64,000 bases of DNA from positions 248,001-312,000 of the forward strand of contig NZ_QARE02000001.1 of the NCBI RefSeq assembly GCF_003052515.2. Reading direction: 5' to 3'. How positions within the stretch are numbered: position 1 is the first letter of the stretch; every line of letters begins with the position of its first letter. The position numbers and the translations under genes were made by a program. The stretch is from Pseudomonas sp. RIT409 (lineage in GTDB: Bacteria > Pseudomonadota > Gammaproteobacteria > Pseudomonadales > Pseudomonadaceae). Shown piece after piece: positions 58,041-64,000 of the stretch. The notes under the pieces were generated by a model. The model made no database searches and had not been told where the DNA came from. It worked only from the letters and a program-made list of their open reading frames with translations.

Positions 58041-59141
58041 CTACTCCTTGTCGGCCAGTTTGATCGCCCGGTTACTGCGGTCCACAGGCCGCACTCGCTC
58101 GCCCTCATGCAACACATGGACACCCGCGGCCACCACCCAGTCGCTGGCGGCCAGGCCACTCAGCACCGGCACGGACTCCTGGCCATAAGGCCCTACCTGA
58201 ACCGGGGTGCGTTTCAGGGTGCCGTCGCTCTGCAGGCGCCAGACGTAGGTCTGACCCTTCTCGGCGGTCACCGCGGACAGCGGCACCGACAAGGACACCG
58301 CGTGATCGGCGGCGATGAACACCCGCGCGCTCTGCCCCAGTTCGGCGGGCACCTTGCCTGCGGCGAACGCAATGCGCGCGGCGAACGTCCGCGATTTGGG
58401 ATCGGCAGCCGGGGAAAGCTCACGAATGCGTCCGGGCAAGCGCTGCTCCCGCTGCGTCCATAGCTCGACGGAGACTGGATCGCCGATCTTGAACCGCCCG
58501 AAATTCTGTTCCGGCAGGCTGATCGCCACTTCTCGCTCACCATCGGCCGCCAGGGTGAATACGGTTTGACCGGCGGCGACCACTTGCCCGACTTCCACCA
58601 GGCGTTTGGCGATCACGCCGTCCTGGGAGGCACGCAGTACCGCGTAGCGGGTCTGGTTGTCGGCAACGGTGAATTCCGCCTTGAGCTGCTTGAGCCGCGC
58701 ATCGCCGGCGCGATAAAGATTCTCGGCATTGTCGTACTGCGACTTGCTGACCATTTGCCGGTCCATCAGCGTCTTGTAACGGTCCCGCTCGGAGCGAACC
58801 AATTGCAGATTGGCTTCGGCCGCCGCGACCTGCGCGCGGGCGGCGTCCAGTTGCAGGCGTACGTCCTGGGCGTCTAGTTCGGCCAAGGGTTGCTCGGCCC
58901 TGACGCGCTCGCCCTCCTCCACGAGACGTCGGCTGACCTTACCCGGAATGCGAAACGCCAAGTCTGGTTCGAACCGGGCCCGGACTTCGCCTGGGTAGCT
59001 GTCCATGGATTGGGAGGATGGCAGTGGTTGCACTACCATGGCCGGGCGAACCGTGGCGGGAACCGACACGTCCTGCCCACAACCGACCAGCAACGACGCC
59101 AGACTGACCGGCAGCACAAGGAACAAGGCATCGCGAAACAT
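58041..59141 (-). CDS. RND efflux periplasmic adaptor lipoprotein
   Basis: A 366-residue membrane-fusion lipoprotein, lipobox LLVGC (Cys21). It has the lipoyl/barrel-sandwich segment LDAQDVRLQLDAARAQVAAAEANLQ with a coiled-coil hairpin, the second half SQDGVIAKRLVEVGQVVAAGQ, and a beta-barrel with PVSVELWTQREQRLPG. Length and order match MexA/TriA-type adaptors. It precedes the permease. A single adaptor is present, while TriC-type pumps often have two. Confidence 0.92.
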   Translation of the reverse strand: MFRDALFLVLPVSLASLLVGCGQDVSVPATVRPAMVVQPLPSSQSMDSYPGEVRARFEPDLAFRIPGKVSRRLVEEGERVRAEQPLAELDAQDVRLQLDAARAQVAAAEANLQLVRSERDRYKTLMDRQMVSKSQYDNAENLYRAGDARLKQLKAEFTVADNQTRYAVLRASQDGVIAKRLVEVGQVVAAGQTVFTLAADGEREVAISLPEQNFGRFKIGDPVSVELWTQREQRLPGRIRELSPAADPKSRTFAARIAFAAGKVPAELGQSARVFIAADHAVSLSVPLSAVTAEKGQTYVWRLQSDGTLKRTPVQVGPYGQESVPVLSGLAASDWVVAAGVHVLHEGERVRPVDRSNRAIKLADKE

Positions 59142-59168
59142 GGTGAGGCACCTTGGCAGAAGAGGCTT

Positions 59169-59218
59169 TTGGAATAATTGTACTGGCGAGTATATTCAGA
59201 ATTAGCAAACTGAACAGT
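59169..59218 (+). promoter_or_regulatory. tetR promoter and candidate operator in the divergent region
   Basis: TTGGAA (59169-59174), a 16-base spacer and TATATT (59191-59196) form a sigma-70-like promoter for the plus-strand regulator. Downstream, ACTGAACAGT (59209-59218) is a 10-base palindrome that could be a half or whole operator for the TetR protein and would also control the divergent efflux genes. Confidence 0.45.
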
Positions 59219-59250
59219 CCACTATTGAATCCGACAGGCGTGGCTTCCGA

Positions 59251-59883
59251 ATGACCGACGTAACCGCTCCCACCGGCCCCGGCCGCCCGAAAGATCCGGC
59301 CAAGCGCCAAGCCATCCTCGAGGCGGCGAAAAACCTGTTCATTCGCAATGGGTACGCGAACACCAGCATGGATGCGGTCGCGGCTGAGGCCGGGGTCTCC
59401 AAACTCACGGTCTACAGCCATTTCACCGACAAGGAGACCTTGTTTTCCGCCGCCGTCGTGGCCCGTTGTGAAGAGCAGGTCCCTGAACTTTTCGTCGACA
59501 TGGCGCCCACGGCTTCGGCGGAAAAAGTGTTGCTGGGTATTGCGCGAGGCTTTCAGACGCTGATCAACAGCCCCGAATCCGTGGAGCTGCACCGTCTGAT
59601 GATTGCCCTGGGAACCCAAGGCACCGAGTTGTCGCAAGTCTTCTTCGAGGCCGGCCCGCAGCGCATCCTCCAGGAGATGGAACGCGTCCTGACCCGGCTG
59701 AACGACACGGACGGGCTGCATTTCGACTCACCCGCGAGGGCGGCTGGCCACTTCCTGAGCTTGATCAAAGGCGTCGGAAACTTCCGACTGTTGATCGGCC
59801 ACGGCACTGCCCCTGAGCAATCTTCCGAGGATCGTCATGTGCGGGAGGTCGTCGCCCTTTTTCTGAAGGCCTACCGCGCCTGA
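59251..59883 (+). CDS. TetR-family transcriptional regulator of the RND pump
   Basis: A 210-residue TetR repressor. The helix-turn-helix is in GYANTSMDAVAAEAGVSKLTVYSHFTDKETLF (about residues 34-65). The C-terminal ligand domain holds VELHRLMIALGTQG and a TetR_C-like FFEAGPQRILQEME. It is divergent from the adaptor/permease genes, the typical local-repressor layout; the inducer would be a pump substrate. Confidence 0.92.
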   Translation: MTDVTAPTGPGRPKDPAKRQAILEAAKNLFIRNGYANTSMDAVAAEAGVSKLTVYSHFTDKETLFSAAVVARCEEQVPELFVDMAPTASAEKVLLGIARGFQTLINSPESVELHRLMIALGTQGTELSQVFFEAGPQRILQEMERVLTRLNDTDGLHFDSPARAAGHFLSLIKGVGNFRLLIGHGTAPEQSSEDRHVREVVALFLKAYRA

Positions 59884-59923
59884 TGCAGCGCTGCGCACAA
59901 GGCGAGGGAATCCTGCATGGGCC

Positions 59924-60706
59924 TCAAGGCTTCAACGCTTTCTTGGGGTAGACGTCATACCGGCTCGATTTGCCGTCCAGCGCGTACCCCGGCTTGGCCC
60001 CCGCGATGCAGGGCGCCTTGCGGGGGCGCTTGACCACGACACGGTGTGTCGCCAACGCTAAGGCCGCCTCTAGCAAAGCAGGCGCGTCCATGTCATCCCC
60101 GACCAAGGGCCGAAACAGGCGCATCTCCTTTTTCACCAGCGCGGTTTTCTCCCGATGGGGAAACATCGGATCGAGGTAAATGACCTGAGGCGCCTCCTCT
60201 TGCCATAGGCGCATCAGCTCGATGGCGTTGCCGGTCAACAGCCGCATCTGCCCAACAATTGCGCCGACGTCCGGATCCTGTGAGGCCCGAGCCAAGCCGT
60301 CTTCGAGTAGCGCGGCGATGATCGGCTGGCGCTCGATCAAGCTCATTTCGCAGCCCAGGCTCGCTAGCACGAAGGCGTCCTTTCCCAACCCCGCGGTCGC
60401 ATCCAGCACACGCGGGCGCACACCCGGTTGTATCCCCACGGCCTTGGCGATCATTTGCCCGCTGCCACCGCCGAACAGCCGACGGTGCGCCGCCTTGCCT
60501 TCGACAAAATCCACCCGCACCGGACCCGGCGCATCAGCGCCCAATTGTTGCAACTGCAGCCCATCTTCAGCGACTTGCAATGCGAAATCGGCCTGGGCAT
60601 CGCCAAGCGGCAGTTCCAGGCGCTCAGCCCACCGCGCGGCCTGACGCTCGCCGTCGGAAATCAGGGTTTCGACCCGAATGCGGCTGCCCGCTTGCTCATC
60701 ACTCAT
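59924..60706 (-). CDS. rsmJ: 16S rRNA (guanine(1516)-N(2))-methyltransferase RsmJ
   Basis: RsmJ methylates N2 of G1516 in 16S rRNA. The 260-residue protein has the SAM-binding [18 protein letters not shown] and the acidic [11 protein letters not shown]. The catalytic motif is [21 protein letters not shown] (D-P-M-F-P). The ATG at 60706 is preferred over the longer frame. It is convergent with the TetR gene and divergent from the 208-residue unknown. Confidence 0.92.
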   Translation of the reverse strand: MSDEQAGSRIRVETLISDGERQAARWAERLELPLGDAQADFALQVAEDGLQLQQLGADAPGPVRVDFVEGKAAHRRLFGGGSGQMIAKAVGIQPGVRPRVLDATAGLGKDAFVLASLGCEMSLIERQPIIAALLEDGLARASQDPDVGAIVGQMRLLTGNAIELMRLWQEEAPQVIYLDPMFPHREKTALVKKEMRLFRPLVGDDMDAPALLEAALALATHRVVVKRPRKAPCIAGAKPGYALDGKSSRYDVYPKKALKP

Positions 60707-60804
60707 CTTTTCAATGCGTCCAAATTTTCTTAATGATTGGCAGTAGCTGCCGATAACGAAAGTATCCGGCATTCTGCCAGACCCAAGGCATGTACTGAGC
60801 GCTT

Positions 60805-61431
60805 ATGTCAGACATTCAGAATCCATCCTCAATCGGCTATTTGACGTACGCAGGTGACTACAGCGTCCGCAATACCGAGACCCTGAGCGGCGTTACGCAG
60901 CTCTGGCAGGATGCGTTTGCCCGGGCAATGGCTCAACAGGTCGACGACAATGCGGGGGTCGTTGTCGCGGCCAGTCCCGTTGCCGCAACCGACAGCACGA
61001 CCGGTGAGCCCATCGCCGGCGCCAGGACACTGCACACCATCGTCGAGCAGCGCACTTGCCCTGTCGAAGATCACGAAATCAATCCGCCAGAGCCGTTGTT
61101 CCTGCCCATCGCCGAATTCGAGTGGGACCTGGCAAAACCGCCCGTGCCATTCAGTGCCAGCGAAATGATCGAACAACAGCGGCACTTGGAGATTGAAACG
61201 CATTGGGTACGCCCAGCCGTGCTCAACCCCTACGACGACAGTGTCGATCCTGGTCCCGGACCTCAACCTCGCCCTCTGTTTCTGCCGATTGCCGAGTTCG
61301 AGTGGGACCTGGCCGACAAACCTGCCACACCCTACAGCGCCGATGAAATGACCGAGCAGCAACGCCACCTGGACTTCGATAACGGGTGGGCGCGGCCCAT
61401 CGTGTTGCAGAATCTGCGCATCGCCGCCTGA
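60805..61431 (+). CDS. Hypothetical protein with internal duplication
   Basis: A 208-residue protein I do not recognise. No signal peptide or membrane helix. Residues 1-90 are polar, with SIGYLTYAGDYSVRNTETL. Two copies of a 33-residue unit follow, PLFLPIAEFEWDLA and P-x-S-A-x-E-M-x-E-Q-Q-R-H-L, at about 96-131 and 154-190. They share clear DNA similarity (61090-61190 against 61270-61375), so the duplication is recent. The protein is acidic. It lies between rsmJ and a convergent extensin gene without operon partners. Confidence 0.6.
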   Translation: MSDIQNPSSIGYLTYAGDYSVRNTETLSGVTQLWQDAFARAMAQQVDDNAGVVVAASPVAATDSTTGEPIAGARTLHTIVEQRTCPVEDHEINPPEPLFLPIAEFEWDLAKPPVPFSASEMIEQQRHLEIETHWVRPAVLNPYDDSVDPGPGPQPRPLFLPIAEFEWDLADKPATPYSADEMTEQQRHLDFDNGWARPIVLQNLRIAA

Positions 61432-61449
61432 TCCGCCCTCGCCGGGACC

Positions 61450-62148
61450 TTACCGACAAACCCGCCAGAGCCCCATGTCGACGTGAAAATGGTTGCGATG
61501 CGCCGCGTTGTAGTCCGGCCCCAGCACGGCGTTGAACGAGCGGCAGGCGCCGTCCCTGACGCGCTTGAGGAATTTCCCTTTATCGCCGGAATCATCCCAA
61601 TCCTGAAGCACAGAGATCCGTTTTCCATCAGCCAGACGGAACACAGCGATATCCAGCGCGTTCGCCGACGCGTGCTGGCTGAGACGCCCCTCACTGCGGT
61701 TGTACACATTGCGGCAGGCGAAGCTGCCCAGATGATCGATGCGTGTCACCCGTTGACCGAATACGCTTTGGGCGGCGGGCTGCAACTCGTGGAGGTCGAA
61801 CAGGGCAAAGGACACCGCCAGCGGACAACTGGACAGAAAACTGCTGCTCATCGCTACGTCCCCGCCTTGAATGCGCAAGGTGTTGGTCAGCGGGCATCTG
61901 GCCTGGGCAGGACTGTCCACCTGATGGGTGTAGCGCAAGCTGGACGTTTGCAGCGCCTGATCACACAAGGCCGCATCGTCCTGCAGGCGCCATAACTTGA
62001 AGGATGTCAGCAGGTTCGGCGCGTCGCGTACGTCGAGCGGTGCCCAAGGGTTCCAGCGATCTGGAACCGTCAACCATTCTCGCCAGACAGAAATGGCAAA
62101 GCCTGCGCCCAACAACACCAATAAAAGGAACAGGGTCGAGCCACGCAT
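61450..62148 (-). CDS. Extensin family protein
   Basis: A 232-residue protein with an N-terminal signal-anchor (LFLLLVLLGAGFAISVW). The C-terminal domain is the bacterial extensin-like domain, a zinc peptidase-like fold related to peptidoglycan D-Ala-D-Ala enzymes. It has RIDHLGSFACRNVYNRSEG, LSQHASANALDIAVF (H-x6-D) and NHFHVDMGLW (H-x-H). These give a zinc site as in M15. Six cysteines probably form disulfides. It likely acts on cell wall. It is 45 bases after the DUF72 gene on the same strand. Confidence 0.85.
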   Translation of the reverse strand: MRGSTLFLLLVLLGAGFAISVWREWLTVPDRWNPWAPLDVRDAPNLLTSFKLWRLQDDAALCDQALQTSSLRYTHQVDSPAQARCPLTNTLRIQGGDVAMSSSFLSSCPLAVSFALFDLHELQPAAQSVFGQRVTRIDHLGSFACRNVYNRSEGRLSQHASANALDIAVFRLADGKRISVLQDWDDSGDKGKFLKRVRDGACRSFNAVLGPDYNAAHRNHFHVDMGLWRVCR

Positions 62149-62193
62149 GAGCAGGTATCCGCAGAGTGAACGGGAGGGCCTGCTCTATCGACC

Positions 62194-63066
62194 TCAAAGC
62201 AACCCGAGTTGCTCCACCTGTGGTCCCCGCTCCAGGTCAGGCAAATCCGGCAAGCCGGGCAGCAACGCCATCAACTGCCGATGGAACCGTCGCGCAAGCG
62301 CCGGTGCTTGCAGGTTATCCGGCGTGTGAAGAAACACATACGGCGTGCGCCCTTCTTCGATCCACGCCGCCACTTTCAACGCCCACTGCTCGACATAAAC
62401 CTGGTTGGCATCCAGCTCGGGCCCGCCGATGAAACGGACCTGCGGAAATTGCGTCAACGCGGCGGGACGTACAGGCACTTTCGGCTTTTTCGATTGAGCG
62501 TGAAGCACGGCCGGATCACGGGACACGCAACTGAACAGAGGTCGCGAATCGAGACAGATCCGCTCGACGCCTCGCTCCAGCAACAGCCGATTGAGCGCGC
62601 GCTCCTCTTCACCTTTGCTGAAAAACGCCATATTGCGCACCTCGACCGCCAAAGGTCGCCCTTCCAGCGCATCGATGAAAGTCGCCAGCTCTCCGAGCCG
62701 TTGGGGTGTGAAGCTGGCAGGCAGTTGCAACCACAGCGGCTCGACACGCCTGCCCAGCGGGGCCAGCAGTTGCAGGAAATCCTCGACGGCTGTCAGGTGC
62801 TCGCGCAGGTCTCCCGCGTGGCTGATGTCCCCCGGAAATTTGGCAGTGAAACGAAAGTGTTCCGGTAACAAATCCGCCCAACGTTGAACGGTGGTGTCCT
62901 TGGGTCGAGCATAAAAGGTCGTATTACCTTCCACCGCGTTGAACACACGCGCATACAGTGCGAGGAACTCATTGCTCTGCGCGTCGGGGGGATATAAAGA
63001 ATCACGCCAGGCGCTTTCGCTCCATGACGGGCAACCAATGCAGTAAGGCAGATCAGCGATATTCAA
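62194..63066 (-). CDS. DUF72 family protein
   Basis: A 290-residue TIM-barrel-like protein of the DUF72 (YecE) family. PYCIGCPSWSESAWRDSLYP is the family N-terminus, and the conserved FNAVEGNTTFYARP and FRFTAKFPGDISH are present, with VRNMAFF and VFLHTPDN further on. I choose the TTG at 63066, which overlaps the stop of the upstream small gene (TTGA) and gives a start close to the conserved GCPSW; a TTG at 63102 is the alternative. Function is not established. Confidence 0.82.
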   Translation of the reverse strand: MNIADLPYCIGCPSWSESAWRDSLYPPDAQSNEFLALYARVFNAVEGNTTFYARPKDTTVQRWADLLPEHFRFTAKFPGDISHAGDLREHLTAVEDFLQLLAPLGRRVEPLWLQLPASFTPQRLGELATFIDALEGRPLAVEVRNMAFFSKGEEERALNRLLLERGVERICLDSRPLFSCVSRDPAVLHAQSKKPKVPVRPAALTQFPQVRFIGGPELDANQVYVEQWALKVAAWIEEGRTPYVFLHTPDNLQAPALARRFHRQLMALLPGLPDLPDLERGPQVEQLGLL

Positions 63067-63353
63067 ACGTGCAGGTCGAGTCCCGAAACTTCGAGATCCC
63101 AATCGACGAAGGTAGAGGTCGTCAGGTAGCTGCTGAGCGCATGGGCGACACGGCGACTCATGGCACGGGGGAAGATGATGTCTTGCTGGCGAGCGGGTAC
63201 GTTCGCGGTATGGCCAGCCTGGCGGCGAGCAGGCTGCGGAGCGGCTTCAATATCATCGATCTCTTCTTCCGAAGCATTATCGATCGTCGTAGTCTCTTTA
63301 CGAGGCTTGCGCTTGATCGGGTATGAGCGATGTGAAGGACCATTGATCCGCAT
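63063..63353 (-). CDS. Small conserved-looking hypothetical protein
   Basis: A 96-residue protein of unknown function. Residues 1-22 are basic (RINGPSHRSYPIKRKPRK) and a charged region follows (NASEEEIDDIEAAPQP). The C-terminal half is probably helical then strand (RAMSRRVAHALSSYLTTSTF and DWDLEVSGLDLHV). No signal peptide. Its stop overlaps the DUF72 TTG start, implying coupled translation, which supports it being real. AT-rich sequence lies upstream, between it and tsaB (63354-63553, no gene seen). Confidence 0.65.
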   Translation of the reverse strand: MRINGPSHRSYPIKRKPRKETTTIDNASEEEIDDIEAAPQPARRQAGHTANVPARQQDIIFPRAMSRRVAHALSSYLTTSTFVDWDLEVSGLDLHV

Positions 63354-63553
63354 GGTAACTTACTCAGCGTCTTGTAGTGGCGATTTAATCTCACGGAACG
63401 CACTTAAGCAAACTCGCGAACGATAACTAGACCACAGTTATTACAAAACGTTTAAAACTATCGAGCCGTTAACCATGACTTATCGCCGAACGGTCGCGAA
63501 GTTGTGACCCAGGTCGCACCGCAAACGCACTTTCGCCCTGTATAAGGGATCAC

Positions 63554-64000
63554 TCAACGCGCTTTTGGCGTAGCGACCTTGTCGCGCAGATACACAGGCT
63601 GCGCCTGATCCGCGTCGATGGCTTCGCCGCGTTGCCAGGCAAAACCGCCCAGCGTCAGCAGATCTTCGGCATGGGGCAACAGCGTGGCGTCGCGCCCGCC
63701 CGGCATGACAGCAATGCGCTCGCCGTACCCCCATCCCGTGCCGGCGCCAAACCAGTTGCCCGCGGCGTCATCGGGCAAAGAGGCCTGTTCAGGCGGCATC
63801 ACTGCCTCCTTGCCGACCAGGCGCATTTCCCCTGAGACCTCGCGATAGCACCCCCAATACACCTCGTCCATACGCGCATCGATCGCCGCTGCCACCTGAG
63901 TGGCGCCCTGCTCCCGAAACGCACGTTGCGCCAGCGCGGCGAGGTTAGACACCGGGAGCACCGGGCGATCCAGACCGAAGGCAAGCCCCTGCACCACGCC
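63554..64000 (-). CDS. tsaB: tRNA threonylcarbamoyladenosine biosynthesis protein TsaB (C-terminal part)
   Basis: TsaB is the scaffold of the TsaBDE complex that makes t6A37 on ANN-decoding tRNAs. The gene runs off the right edge, so the ATP-fold N-terminus is missing; about 148 C-terminal residues are visible. They show the family pattern GLAFGLDRPVLPVSNLAALAQ, AIDARMDEVYWGCY and the C-terminal ADQAQPVYLRDKVA. The minus-strand run tsaB, small gene, DUF72, extensin may be transcribed together. Confidence 0.94.
   Translation of the reverse strand, partial: GVVQGLAFGLDRPVLPVSNLAALAQRAFREQGATQVAAAIDARMDEVYWGCYREVSGEMRLVGKEAVMPPEQASLPDDAAGNWFGAGTGWGYGERIAVMPGGRDATLLPHAEDLLTLGGFAWQRGEAIDADQAQPVYLRDKVATPKAR

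Overview
The window is chromosomal DNA of a Pseudomonas species, most likely from the fluorescens/syringae/putida side of the genus. The evidence is gene order and protein sequence: the block rpsB-tsf-pyrH-frr-uppS-cdsA-ispC-rseP-bamA-ompH-lpxD, the glnD-dapC-dapD-csdA region, a complete branched-chain amino acid (liv/bra) transporter, the arginine/ornithine (aot) transporter with its characteristic AstE/AspA-like gene, and a Pseudomonas-type REP pair. Composition looks uniformly GC-rich. There is no integrase, transposase, tRNA-anchored island, prophage or CRISPR array. This is mostly core genome with a few accessory genes.

Layout. Positions 1-10830 (minus strand) hold the translation and envelope block, starting with rpsB and tsf, followed by nucleotide, lipid and isoprenoid steps (pyrH, frr, uppS, cdsA, ispC) and outer-membrane assembly (rseP, bamA, ompH, lpxD, the last cut by the window edge). 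Positions 11169-21990 (plus) hold map, glnD, dapC, an astacin-like protease, an ArsC/YffB-like protein, dapD and the csdA-csdE sulfur-transfer pair, with a CPA1 antiporter on the minus strand. Positions 22109-29070 hold a lipoprotein, a LysR regulator and the livK-H-M-G-F operon (minus). Positions 29400-39849 hold a DUF2288 protein, a COG2509 flavoprotein, nhaA, a glycine-zipper lipoprotein, pdxH, an unusual OmpA-like lipoprotein, an EstB-like hydrolase, a DinG-like helicase and a small membrane protein.

Positions 39859-44561 are a patch of small envelope and hypothetical genes: a REP pair, a collagen-like protein, a DUF1145 membrane protein, an OmpA/TSP3 lipoprotein, two SEC-C zinc-motif proteins and a LEA14-like lipoprotein. 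Positions 44820-50183 hold a lipoprotein penicillin acylase and a DNA exonuclease/ATP-dependent ligase repair pair. Positions 50590-54799 are the aot operon. Positions 54960-59883 hold an RND efflux pump with a divergent TetR regulator. The end of the window holds rsmJ, a repeat-containing unknown protein, an extensin-family protein, a DUF72 protein, a small unknown protein and tsaB (cut by the edge).

I did not find a clearly new multi-gene system. The best candidates for a second look are individual: a near-complete hairpin covering the nhaA ribosome-binding site, an OmpA-like lipoprotein with three evenly spaced W-W-P-F-G-S motifs and a histone-H1-like tail, a 208-residue protein with an internal duplication, a leaderless astacin-like protease, a collagen-like exported protein, and the exonuclease/ligase pair without its usual Lhr helicase and phosphoesterase partners.
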